Notes under the pieces: generated by a model
Told to the model about the DNA's origin: nothing
The model's input: only the letters and a program-made list of their open reading frames with translations
The model's database searches: none
Shown: piece by piece, positions 9,614 through 17,815 of the stretch
Position numbering within the stretch: position 1 is the stretch's first letter
How the letters are laid out: every line of letters starts with the position of its first letter
NCBI GenBank assembly: GCA_030748155.1
Contig: JASMMN010000062.1
Span: forward strand, 1 to 34,189
Direction of reading: 5' to 3'
DNA: 34,189 bases
From: Phycisphaerales bacterium
GTDB taxonomy: Bacteria; Planctomycetota; Phycisphaerae; Phycisphaerales; SM1A02
Made by a program: the position numbers and the translations under genes

Positions 9614-9884
9614 GTGATGACACCGTGATGATGACGGGCACGGGCGGGGGCCCGACATTGCCGTGTTTCATCCGAATGGCGGCGAAGGCAGCGCAGCATC
9701 GATGATCGTCCGAAAAACACGTGTCCAACGCCTCCTCAAGGCTGTCGAGGCGGAATCGGTCACCACAGCGGGCGTGGCCGAGGTCCACATAGGGGCAACA
9801 ATCTCTCTCGGGGGCGTCCATGCCATTGGGCGATATCGGCTGAACCACGGGTACTGCGTGAATGAGGAGAAACAGGTCAGACAC
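9585..9884 (-). CDS. Small Cys-rich protein (putative metal-binding)
   Basis: DCCPYVDLGHARCGDRFRLDSLEEALDTCFSDDHRCCAAF, regular Cys spacing; lies between trpS and recombinase on the same strand with its 3' end overlapping the recombinase start; alternative ATG start at 9821. Confidence 0.6.
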   Translation of the reverse strand: MSDLFLLIHAVPVVQPISPNGMDAPERDCCPYVDLGHARCGDRFRLDSLEEALDTCFSDDHRCCAAFAAIRMKHGNVGPPPVPVIITVSSHERLRPTGT

Positions 9885-9952
9885 CGCCCATGAGACACTC
9901 GCTGAAGAAGTTGATGGGCGTCATTGCCCCCGAGCGGCACGTGGCCCCACTT

Positions 9953-11026
9953 TCAGTTGAGCGTCAGGGTGCGGGCGAAAAAACCTGTTCCGGCGACTTC
10001 CTTGACCATGTCGAGCGTCTGCTCGGTGGCGGCGATTGCTCGGGCGGTACCGGACTTGAGGACTTTGAGTACGACGGCGTCATCTTCATATTGCCTGCGG
10101 CGTTCCCGCATCGGTTCGAGCAACTCGTTGATCGCGTCAGCGACGAGCATCTTCACTTCGCCATCGCCGATGTTGTCGCCTCGCTCGTACCTGTCGCGGA
10201 TGTCAGCCTTCATCGCTTCGTCGTGAACGAAGACGTCGAGATACTGAAAGAGCGGATTCTCATCGGGGTCGATGATGCCCGGATCGGTCGGCTGGCGGCT
10301 GTCCTGACCGGTGTAGATCTTGCCGATCTTCTGCTTGACCTGCTTGGCCGAATCAATGACGTGAATCGTATTGTCGAGCGACTTGCTCATCTTATTCTGC
10401 CCGTCTGTACCGACCAGACGACCGATCTTGCCGACATCTGCAACTGGAATCGGGAATACGCCGCCAAGCGACTCGTGATCTTCATCGAGTGCTTTGTCAG
10501 GAACACCGCAATATGTCTTGTTGAAGCGGCGGGCGACTTCACGGGTGAGTTCCAGATGCGGCACCTGATCTTCACCGACCGGCACACTGTGTGCTCGGAA
10601 CGCCAGGATGTCCGCTGTCTGCCCGACGGTGTAGAGCGGAAAGCCAAACGAGTAGTTGTCCGCGAGTCCCTTGACGGTAAGTTCGTCCTTCAGCGTCGGG
10701 TTCCGCATTACCCGGTTGAAGGGCAGCAGCATCGCAAAGAGGTAGGTCAGTTCAGACAACGCTGGAACTTCACTCTGCAAGAAGATAGCCGCCTTCTCTG
10801 GATCGATGCCCATGGCAAGCGCATCGCGGGCAACCTCGATGGAATCGCGGTGCACATCCTGCGGGGCATCGGCCCTTGTAGTGTAGGCGTGCAGGTTGGC
10901 GATCAGAAAGTAGCAGTCGTGGGTTTCCTGCAACTCGACCCGCCGCCTGACCGAGCCGACCCAGTGGCCGATGTGGAGGTTGCCGGTAGGCGTATCGCCG
11001 GTGAGGATGCGGTGGGTGTGGCTCAT
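9953..11026 (-). CDS. trpS: Tryptophanyl-tRNA synthetase
   Basis: MSHTHRILTGDTPTGNLHIGHWVGSV (HIGH motif), GQNKMSKSLDNTI (KMSKS). Confidence 0.96.
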   Translation of the reverse strand: MSHTHRILTGDTPTGNLHIGHWVGSVRRRVELQETHDCYFLIANLHAYTTRADAPQDVHRDSIEVARDALAMGIDPEKAAIFLQSEVPALSELTYLFAMLLPFNRVMRNPTLKDELTVKGLADNYSFGFPLYTVGQTADILAFRAHSVPVGEDQVPHLELTREVARRFNKTYCGVPDKALDEDHESLGGVFPIPVADVGKIGRLVGTDGQNKMSKSLDNTIHVIDSAKQVKQKIGKIYTGQDSRQPTDPGIIDPDENPLFQYLDVFVHDEAMKADIRDRYERGDNIGDGEVKMLVADAINELLEPMRERRRQYEDDAVVLKVLKSGTARAIAATEQTLDMVKEVAGTGFFARTLTLN

Positions 11027-11035
11027 GGAGAGCAG

Positions 11036-11041
11036 AGGATA
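11036..11041 (-). promoter_or_regulatory. -10-like TATCCT 9 nt before trpS ATG
   Basis: Minus-strand TATCCTctgctctccATG, no Shine-Dalgarno. Confidence 0.4.
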
Positions 11042-11075
11042 CGAAACAGTGAGCCCTCGCGGGATCCATTCTGGA

Positions 11076-12014
11076 TCACATCACGAAGACCAGATTGCCG
11101 GCATTGAACACCATGTGCATGGTGATCGAGGCCGTCAAGCGACCCGTTTTGGCATATGCCCAGCCGAATCCCAGCGACAGCACGAACAGCCCTGCCAGAC
11201 CATGTGGATCGACCGCCCCGACATGCATCGCCGTGAACACCAGGCTCGCCAGCACGACCGACTGCCACGGGGCTCCGCAACCGAACAAGTTGGCTCGCCG
11301 AAACGACTCCTGCAGCAGGCCGCGGTACAGGATCTCCTCGATCACCGCCGGGAACACGATGACCGAGGCTGCCATTCCCAGCCTGATTGCCGTGGATGGC
11401 TCAGCCTCGAACTGCCGCAGCAACTCGTGCGCCATGGTGGATGGTGGGTCTCCACTCAATGACTGCCACAGCATGCCCGCGATGCCGGCGGCGGCGAGGG
11501 TCATGGGCCAGAACAGCAGCAAACCGACCAGCCCCACCAGCCCCGCGTAGAGGCGGCTGCGGCGGCGGTCTGGGCATACGACGCCACGGCGAGGCATTCG
11601 GCGGGTATCCCCGGGCATCGGCGGATCAACCACCGCTCGCACCCAAGGAAGGCAGCATGCAGCAGCAAGCTGTCCACCCCAACTTGCGAGCATGACCGGC
11701 AACAGTTCGCCGAGCGTGGGTGATTCCGCGGGGTCGATACCCATCACGACAGCGACCACGCCCCCCATCACCGCGCCCGCAAGAACCGCCAACACATATG
11801 TCAGTACCCCCGCACCGGGCCCGAACCGCCAAGGTCGCACGGGCACCCGCCTGAGCCGCCCCCAGCCCGACCCGGCAAAGATCGCCGCTGCGATTCCGCC
11901 CGCCACGAAGGCCCAGAGTGGCGTTCCCGTAGCCGGATCTACCGTTTCTGGCACCGTCAGTTCGGTCGGCGCGGCTATAGTCGCTCCCCACACCCCACCG
12001 ACCGGTACCACCAT
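11076..12014 (-). CDS. CPBP-family intramembrane glutamic endopeptidase
   Basis: EEILYRGLLQESFRR and HVGAVDPHGLAGLFVLSLGFGWAYAKTGRLTASITMHMVFN motifs, multiple TM segments; N-terminus ambiguous (12026, 12014, or GTG 11954). Confidence 0.88.
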   Translation of the reverse strand: MVVPVGGVWGATIAAPTELTVPETVDPATGTPLWAFVAGGIAAAIFAGSGWGRLRRVPVRPWRFGPGAGVLTYVLAVLAGAVMGGVVAVVMGIDPAESPTLGELLPVMLASWGGQLAAACCLPWVRAVVDPPMPGDTRRMPRRGVVCPDRRRSRLYAGLVGLVGLLLFWPMTLAAAGIAGMLWQSLSGDPPSTMAHELLRQFEAEPSTAIRLGMAASVIVFPAVIEEILYRGLLQESFRRANLFGCGAPWQSVVLASLVFTAMHVGAVDPHGLAGLFVLSLGFGWAYAKTGRLTASITMHMVFNAGNLVFVM

Positions 12015-12840
12015 GAGCACGCCCATCACCCTCCAAACCATCGTCGAGCACAAGCGGAACGAGGTTGCATCGCGGCAATTGGAGTGCTCGCTCGAGCAAT
12101 TGCAGAAGGAGGTGGCAGACGCTCCCCCGCCCCGCAACTTCTTCGCAGCGGTCTCAACCGGCAACGGACCCGGCGGCATCAATGTCATCGCCGAGGTCAA
12201 GCGTCAAAGTCCCTCCGCAGGGGTCATCCGTGAGAAGTACGATCCCGTATGCATCTCCCTACAGTACGAAAATGCGGGTGCTGTCGCGATTTCATGCCTC
12301 ACGGATGAACGCTTCTTTGGCGGCTCACTCGACACGATCGCGGCAATCAAGGAAGCCGTCAGAATCCCCGTGCTCCGCAAGGACTTCCTGATCGACCACT
12401 ATCAGATCTGGGAGGCCCGTGCAGCGGGTGCCGATGCGGTCCTGCTGATCTCTGAGTGCCTCTCCGAAGGTCAGCTCATGGACATGCTGATTCTGGCCCA
12501 TGAACTGAGTATGACGACATTGGTCGAGGTGCACGACATGGAACACCTGCTGCGGGTTCGCCGGCACGTGGGCTTCCCACACCCGGGATACATGCTGCTG
12601 GGCATCAACAACCGAAATCTCGCCACCATGAAAACCGACGTCGGCCACACCATCCGGATGCTGGAACTGGTCGAAGATCACTGCGACATCCTCGTAACCG
12701 AGTCCGGCATCAAGACGCCAGCGGACATCGAGCGGATGATTCGGCACGGCGTTCGCCGCTTCTTGGTCGGCGAGACCCTGCTGAAGCATGAGCGGCCCGG
12801 TGATGCGCTTCGGGAACTCGTGGGTACGCCTTGGGAGTAG
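12013..12840 (+). CDS. trpC: Indole-3-glycerol-phosphate synthase
   Basis: VIAEVKRQSPSAGVI, ISCLTDERFFGGSLD, PVLRKDFLIDHYQIWEARAAGADAVLLI, GINNRNL, ESGIKTPADI. Confidence 0.97.
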   Translation: MSTPITLQTIVEHKRNEVASRQLECSLEQLQKEVADAPPPRNFFAAVSTGNGPGGINVIAEVKRQSPSAGVIREKYDPVCISLQYENAGAVAISCLTDERFFGGSLDTIAAIKEAVRIPVLRKDFLIDHYQIWEARAAGADAVLLISECLSEGQLMDMLILAHELSMTTLVEVHDMEHLLRVRRHVGFPHPGYMLLGINNRNLATMKTDVGHTIRMLELVEDHCDILVTESGIKTPADIERMIRHGVRRFLVGETLLKHERPGDALRELVGTPWE

Positions 12841-12857
12841 AGGGATCGCCGGGGCGG

Positions 12858-12863
12858 TATGCT
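12858..12863 (+). promoter_or_regulatory. -10-like TATGCT 7 nt before ATG of the first crotonase
   Basis: TATGCTctgtcccATG, no Shine-Dalgarno. Confidence 0.4.
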
Positions 12864-12870
12864 CTGTCCC

Positions 12871-13614
12871 ATGCCACTGGTTGATCTCACCCGCGCCGGC
12901 ACGATTGTCACCGCCGAATTCAATCGGCCCGAGAAACACAACGCGCTGTCGCCCGAACTGATTGAGGCGTTGCACCTCGCGCTCGACGAACTCGAACAGG
13001 ACCGGGACATGCGAGTACTCATTCTCGGCGGTCGAGGCAAGTCGTTCTGCGCTGGTATGGATCTACGTGGTGTGCTTGAGGACGTTGATGCCATGGGGGG
13101 CATGCTCAGCGGACTCGGCCGCGCCACATGGCGCCTGCGTCAACTCTCCGTTCCGGTCATCGCCCGCATACAGGGCGCCGCCATCGGCGGTGGGTGTGGA
13201 TTCGCTGCGGTTGCCGATCTGGCCATAACACATCCAGAAGCCAAACTCGGATACCCGGAGGTCGGCCTTGGAGTCTGCCCGGCCGTCGTTGCGCCATGGC
13301 TCGTCCGCAAGATCGGCACCGGTCCGGCTCGGGCCATGCTGCTGCAGGGTGGCACCATGGACGGGGTGGCTGCACTGAACAACGGCTTGATCGACCGACT
13401 CGTTGAGCGGTCTGAACTTGAGCGGCTCACGATGGACTTGGCCGAGACGCTTGCAAGCGGCGGCCGCCACGCCATGGCCGCTACCAAGGCGTGGCTCAAC
13501 GAGTTGGAGGGCCCGGTCCCGCTGGAACTTCTGGAGCGAGGTGCCATCTTGTCAACCGAAGTCATCGCCGGAGATGAGGCTCAAACGCGGCTCAAGAAGC
13601 TCTTTTCGAGGTAG
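12871..13614 (+). CDS. Enoyl-CoA hydratase/isomerase (crotonase) family, methylglutaconyl-CoA hydratase-like
   Basis: FNRPEKHNALSPELIEAL, FCAGMDL, IQGAAIGGGCGFAAVADLAI, YPEVGLGVCPAVVAP. Confidence 0.88.
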   Translation: MPLVDLTRAGTIVTAEFNRPEKHNALSPELIEALHLALDELEQDRDMRVLILGGRGKSFCAGMDLRGVLEDVDAMGGMLSGLGRATWRLRQLSVPVIARIQGAAIGGGCGFAAVADLAITHPEAKLGYPEVGLGVCPAVVAPWLVRKIGTGPARAMLLQGGTMDGVAALNNGLIDRLVERSELERLTMDLAETLASGGRHAMAATKAWLNELEGPVPLELLERGAILSTEVIAGDEAQTRLKKLFSR

Positions 13615-13648
13615 CCGAGGCTCCAAGAGAAGCGTTCTTCTTGTTATC

Positions 13649-13696
13649 ATGGGCGGTCTCGCCAAAGGGGATCCGGTGGTCTCTGTTATGGCTTGA
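13649..13696 (+). CDS. Possible 15-aa leader peptide MGGLAKGDPVVSVMA
   Basis: ATG...TGA short ORF upstream of and overlapping the structured element; no clear Shine-Dalgarno. Confidence 0.2.
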   Translation: MGGLAKGDPVVSVMA

Positions 13697-13740
13697 GGAG
13701 GGGCCAAAAGCCCGCTTGAGCCGCTGTGATCGCCACCGGA
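13672..13740 (+). promoter_or_regulatory. Candidate structured leader RNA / cis-regulatory element
   Basis: TCCGGTGG (13672-13679) pairs with CCACCGGA (13733-13740); inner helix GGCTTGAG (13690-13697) with CTTGAGCC (13715-13722), topped by GGGC-CAAAA-GCCC (13701-13713); 5' UTR of the 13849 gene. Confidence 0.6.
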
Positions 13741-13848
13741 AGGCGTGAAAGCGACGACGACATTTCAGCCTGCTGGGCCCATGCCGCACTCGCTGCGACC
13801 CGCGCCGCCTCCACCCGTCAGACGGATCTCAGGAGTACTTTCCACACA

Positions 13849-14718
13849 ATGACCGCCATCTCTCCCACCACGACCTTTCCACTCGATCGCGCCGCTGATG
13901 GCAGTGCCGTCCTGTGGCTTGAAGCACCACACCAAAGCGTTGTGGTCCTCGATCGTTTGATGATCGCTCGGCTTGAAGCCACGATCGACAGGCTCGAGTC
14001 CGATCCACCATCACTGTTGATCGTACGGAGCCGCGATCAGCGGGTCTGGGTTGCAGGTGCCGACCTCAAGGAGATCAGTACGCTCAGCGACGAGCAACTC
14101 GACGCCTATCTCACCGAAGGTCAGCATACTTTCGGCCGCCTCGCCGCCCTGCCCTTCCCTGTCATCGCCGCCGTCTGCGGCGCCACGCTCGGCGGAGGGC
14201 TGGAACTGGCGATGCACTGTCACGGCATCGTCGCCAGCAAGCAGTCGATGCGCGGCAAGCCCTACCCGATCGGCCTGCCAGAAGCCTCGCTCGGTCTCTG
14301 CCCGGGATGGGGCGGAACCCAGTTGCTGCCCGCCCGCGTCGAACCGAACCTCAGCGTTCCCGCGATTGCTTCAGGCATACCCTTCCTGAGCGAGTCCATG
14401 CCCGAAGGGCTGTGCGACATGCTGGTCGAGGACGATCTGGAGGATGCCAGCCGCGCGCTGGCAGCTTCACTGAACCCGTCCGACTTCCCGCGCACCATCG
14501 CCTGCTGCGATGAGGAGATGCTCCTTGCCGAGGTCGACCACATCCGACACGCCATGGACACCGAGGAAGCAGCCAAGGTCGTGGCTCACTGCGTTGCCAC
14601 CGGCATCAAGGACGGCCTCGCCGCCGGACTCGACATGGAACGCAAAGGACTCGTGTCCCTTCGAAATACCGAACATACCACGCGGCTGTTACAGGCCTTT
14701 CTAGCAAAGAGCGTTTAG
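13849..14718 (+). CDS. Enoyl-CoA hydratase/isomerase (crotonase) family
   Basis: AGADLKEI, CGATLGGGLELAMHCHGIVAS, GLPEASLGLCPGWGGTQLLPARV with both catalytic Glu contexts. Confidence 0.9.
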   Translation: MTAISPTTTFPLDRAADGSAVLWLEAPHQSVVVLDRLMIARLEATIDRLESDPPSLLIVRSRDQRVWVAGADLKEISTLSDEQLDAYLTEGQHTFGRLAALPFPVIAAVCGATLGGGLELAMHCHGIVASKQSMRGKPYPIGLPEASLGLCPGWGGTQLLPARVEPNLSVPAIASGIPFLSESMPEGLCDMLVEDDLEDASRALAASLNPSDFPRTIACCDEEMLLAEVDHIRHAMDTEEAAKVVAHCVATGIKDGLAAGLDMERKGLVSLRNTEHTTRLLQAFLAKSV

Positions 14719-14757
14719 CACCGAAAGTAATCTTTTGGAATCCACTGGAGTGCATTG

Positions 14758-16713
14758 ATGAGTACCAAACCCTCTCTCGCCGACAGTCTCAAGAACGTCG
14801 ACGCCCGAGACATCAAGCAGATCAAAGCGGCCGAAGAGATGCTCGGCCCCGAGCCCGAGGAGATGGGCTTCTGCAAAAACCTCTTTTGGGGCAACATCCT
14901 TGAGCGGGATGTGTTCCCGTATCCCGAAGCCTCCGCCGAAGAAACGGCTCGGTGTGATCAGATGCTCGCCGAACTCGATGACTACCTTGAGAACGAGCAT
15001 CCCGCCAACGAGATCGATCGTATGCAGGATATCCCGTACTGGGTACTCAAGCGGCTCTTTGAAACCGGCGTGATGGGCATGATCGCTCCGCAGGTGTACG
15101 GCGGTGGTGGGTTTGGTGTGACCAGTTACAACCGAGTACTCGAGCGAATCGGCCGCACCTGCGGCTCAACCGCCGTCGTGGTCTCCGCCCACCAGTCGAT
15201 CGGCTGCGGAGCCGTCACGCTCTTTGGATCAGAAGAACAAAAGAAGTACTGGCTCCCGCGGATCTCCAATGACATGCTCAGCGCGTTCTGCCTGTCCGAA
15301 CCCAATGTCGGCTGCGATGCCGGAGGGCAGGAATCTCGCTGTGAAGTCAGCGAGGACGGCGAGTACTACATCCTCAACGGCGAGAAGAAATGGGCCACCT
15401 CCGCCGCCCTCTCGGGCATGTTCACCGTGATGGCCAAACAGAAATTGGTCGATCCACGAACCGGCAAGGAGAAGGACAAAGTCACGGCGCTGATCGTGAC
15501 ACCGGACATGGATGGCATCGACATCTTCAGTTCGAATAGATCCAAGTGCGGCATTCGCGGTACCTGGCAGGCGCGGATTCGCTTCACCGACGTCAAGGTG
15601 CCCCGGGCCAACCTGCTCTACAAGGAGGGACAGGGCCTCAAGATCGCCTTGACCTGCCTGAACTATGGGCGATGCACCCTCGCCGCTGGCATGGTTGGGG
15701 CCGGCGTGTCGGCATACAAGCAGGCGCTCAAGTGGGCACAACTCCGATACCAGTTCGACCGGCCCATCGGCGAATTCGATCTCATTCGTGATCACATCGC
15801 CCAGATGGCGGCCCAGTGCTACGCCATGGATGCCATGCTCTACATGACCACCGGCCTCGTCGATCGCAGCGACGAAGACATCATGGTCGAGACGGCAATC
15901 TGCAAGGTCTTCTGCTCGGAGATGGGTTTCCGAACCTGTGACAGTGCCCTGCAGATCATGGGAGGCGAGGGCTACATGACCGAAGCCACGGTCGAGCGGC
16001 TCTGGCGGGACTCCCGTATCAACCGCATCGTCGAAGGCGCCAACGAGGTCATGCACTCGTTCATCTTCGCCTACGGCTCCAAGCAACTCGGTGAGTACAT
16101 GCTCGGCGTCAAGGCAAATCCCATGAAGCACATGGGGGCCGCGATGAAGATCGGTGTGCAACTTTTCCTCGGCGTTCGCCCACCGGCGCCGAAGATCACC
16201 AGGTTGCACCCGTCGCTACGGCATCACGCGGACGAACTCGAAGCATTGACCCGTGAGTTCAGCCATCAGGTCAAAATGGCCTTCAAGAATCACGGCGAAG
16301 ATCTTGTCACGGCCCAAATGGTGCAGCGACGGCTCAGCTGGTGCTCTGTCTGGCTGTTCGCCCTCACATCTGTGCTCTCCAAATACGATCGAGACATTGA
16401 AAATGGACTCGATGGTGTCTCGCTTGAGCACGATCGGTCCATCGTCGACCATTGCGTCGCCATGGCTGCCCACGAGATTCGCAGCGAGATCCGCGCCTTG
16501 CGAGACAACATCGACACCACGATGCAGCGATGCGCCGACGCGGCGTGGAGCGAATTGCCGTCGATGCCGCACGGCGACTACCACATCCCGGAGATGACGC
16601 CGGTCGAGGAAGCCCGCGGCAAGGGGCGGCCCGTCGATACCGAGAACATCCAACAGTTCGGCGGAGGGTCCATCGCCGCCGAATTCGAGCAGATCTTCAA
16701 ACAAGGAAGTTGA
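14758..16713 (+). CDS. Acyl-CoA dehydrogenase, long form with C-terminal extension (VLCAD-like)
   Basis: AFCLSEPNVGCDAGG, LNGEKKWATSAALSGMFTVMAK, QIMGGEGYMTEATVERLWRDSRINRIVEGANEVM. Confidence 0.94.
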   Translation: MSTKPSLADSLKNVDARDIKQIKAAEEMLGPEPEEMGFCKNLFWGNILERDVFPYPEASAEETARCDQMLAELDDYLENEHPANEIDRMQDIPYWVLKRLFETGVMGMIAPQVYGGGGFGVTSYNRVLERIGRTCGSTAVVVSAHQSIGCGAVTLFGSEEQKKYWLPRISNDMLSAFCLSEPNVGCDAGGQESRCEVSEDGEYYILNGEKKWATSAALSGMFTVMAKQKLVDPRTGKEKDKVTALIVTPDMDGIDIFSSNRSKCGIRGTWQARIRFTDVKVPRANLLYKEGQGLKIALTCLNYGRCTLAAGMVGAGVSAYKQALKWAQLRYQFDRPIGEFDLIRDHIAQMAAQCYAMDAMLYMTTGLVDRSDEDIMVETAICKVFCSEMGFRTCDSALQIMGGEGYMTEATVERLWRDSRINRIVEGANEVMHSFIFAYGSKQLGEYMLGVKANPMKHMGAAMKIGVQLFLGVRPPAPKITRLHPSLRHHADELEALTREFSHQVKMAFKNHGEDLVTAQMVQRRLSWCSVWLFALTSVLSKYDRDIENGLDGVSLEHDRSIVDHCVAMAAHEIRSEIRALRDNIDTTMQRCADAAWSELPSMPHGDYHIPEMTPVEEARGKGRPVDTENIQQFGGGSIAAEFEQIFKQGS

Positions 16714-16714
16714 C

Positions 16715-16728
16715 CCTGGGATCCCAGG
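16715..16728. repeat. 14-bp perfect palindrome CCTGGGATCCCAGG abutting the Shine-Dalgarno of the amino-acid dehydrogenase
   Basis: Direct reading: ...tgacCCTGGGATCCCAGGAGGAGGGcataccGTG. Confidence 0.6.
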
Positions 16729-16741
16729 AGGAGGGCATACC

Positions 16742-17815
16742 GTGCATGTATTCGGGCAGATGATGGATCACGGCCACGAGCGAGTGTGTTTCCATCAGGA
16801 CGCCGACACCGGTCTCCGCGCCATCATTGCAATTCACTCAACCAAACTCGGCCCGGCCCTCGGCGGCACCCGCCGCTGGCACTACGCCACCGAAGAAGAA
16901 GCCATCTTCGATGTGCTGCGGCTCTCCGAAAGTATGTCCTGCAAGGCCGCCTGCGCGGGCCTGCCCATGGGCGGCGCCAAGAGCATCATTCTGCTTCCCG
17001 AGCGTGGGCACCCCGCTACCGAAGCCGAGGCGCGAGCCATGGGACGATTTGTAAACACGCTCTCGGGTGACTACATCGCGGCAGAGGACGTCGGCCTCAA
17101 CCCACAATTCATCGACTGGATGGCGATGGAAACGGACCATGCCATGGGTGGCGAGACCGTTTCAACCGGCGGAGATCCCTCGCCGTTCACCGCGCAGGGC
17201 ACCTTCAACGCGATGAAGGCGTGTCTGCGGCACCGCGGGAAGGATCCAGACTTCGCCGGCTTGAGCGTCGCCGTACAGGGCCTCGGCCATGTCGGAATGG
17301 ATCTCTGCCGAATCCTGCACGGCGAGGGCGCCTTGCTCACCGTGGCCGACATCAACGAAACACGCGTCGCAGAAGCCGTCGCCTCGTTTGGCGCAGACGC
17401 GGTGGATGCCACGCACATCCTGCAGGCCAACTGCGACATTCTCGCCCCCTGCGCCCTCGGAGCGGTGATTGGGCCGGATGAAGTGCGTCGGCTCCAAGCC
17501 GGTATTGTCTGCGGTGCCGCCAACAATATTCTCGTGGACCCTGCACGTGAAGGAATCTCGCTCGCTCAGGAGGACGTCCTGTATGCCCCGGACTTCGTCG
17601 CCAACGCGGGCGGTCTGATCTGGCTGGCCGGACTGCATCTCGGGTACAGTCGCGAAGAACTGGACCTCCGCAATGAAGCCATCGAAGAGACGACTCTGGA
17701 AATCCTCGACGCAGCCGCCGATTGCCCATCAACGCATCACGCGGCCATTGCTGTAGCGGAGTGCCGATTTGCGGCAGGACCAACCACCGGGAAGGAGCCC
17801 ATGCATGCCAGTTGA
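16742..17815 (+). CDS. Glu/Leu/Phe/Val dehydrogenase family, leucine/valine dehydrogenase-like (GTG start)
   Basis: LGPALGGTRRWHYATEEEAIFDVLRLSESMSCKAACAGLPMGGAKSII; Rossmann VAVQGLGHVGMDL; upstream GGAGGAGGG. Confidence 0.93.
   Translation: MHVFGQMMDHGHERVCFHQDADTGLRAIIAIHSTKLGPALGGTRRWHYATEEEAIFDVLRLSESMSCKAACAGLPMGGAKSIILLPERGHPATEAEARAMGRFVNTLSGDYIAAEDVGLNPQFIDWMAMETDHAMGGETVSTGGDPSPFTAQGTFNAMKACLRHRGKDPDFAGLSVAVQGLGHVGMDLCRILHGEGALLTVADINETRVAEAVASFGADAVDATHILQANCDILAPCALGAVIGPDEVRRLQAGIVCGAANNILVDPAREGISLAQEDVLYAPDFVANAGGLIWLAGLHLGYSREELDLRNEAIEETTLEILDAAADCPSTHHAAIAVAECRFAAGPTTGKEPMHAS

Noticed and set aside
9890-11107. 405-aa plus-strand ORF
   Set aside because: Antisense to trpS, which carries HIGH and KMSKS motifs; the plus-strand translation has no recognisable domain and is a codon-bias shadow ORF.
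13668-13740. Matches to cobalamin, SAM, glycine, GEMM, 6S or SRP RNA
   Set aside because: Only fragmentary resemblance (for example GCCACCGGAAGGC); the required conserved cores and their order are not present by eye.
13672-13740. Leader hairpin as a simple Rho-independent terminator
   Set aside because: No U-tract follows 13740 (sequence is AGGCGTGAAAGCGACG), and the same-strand gene continues the cluster.
15229-16209. 326-aa minus-strand ORF
   Set aside because: Antisense to the well-supported acyl-CoA dehydrogenase; His/Asp-rich mirror composition.
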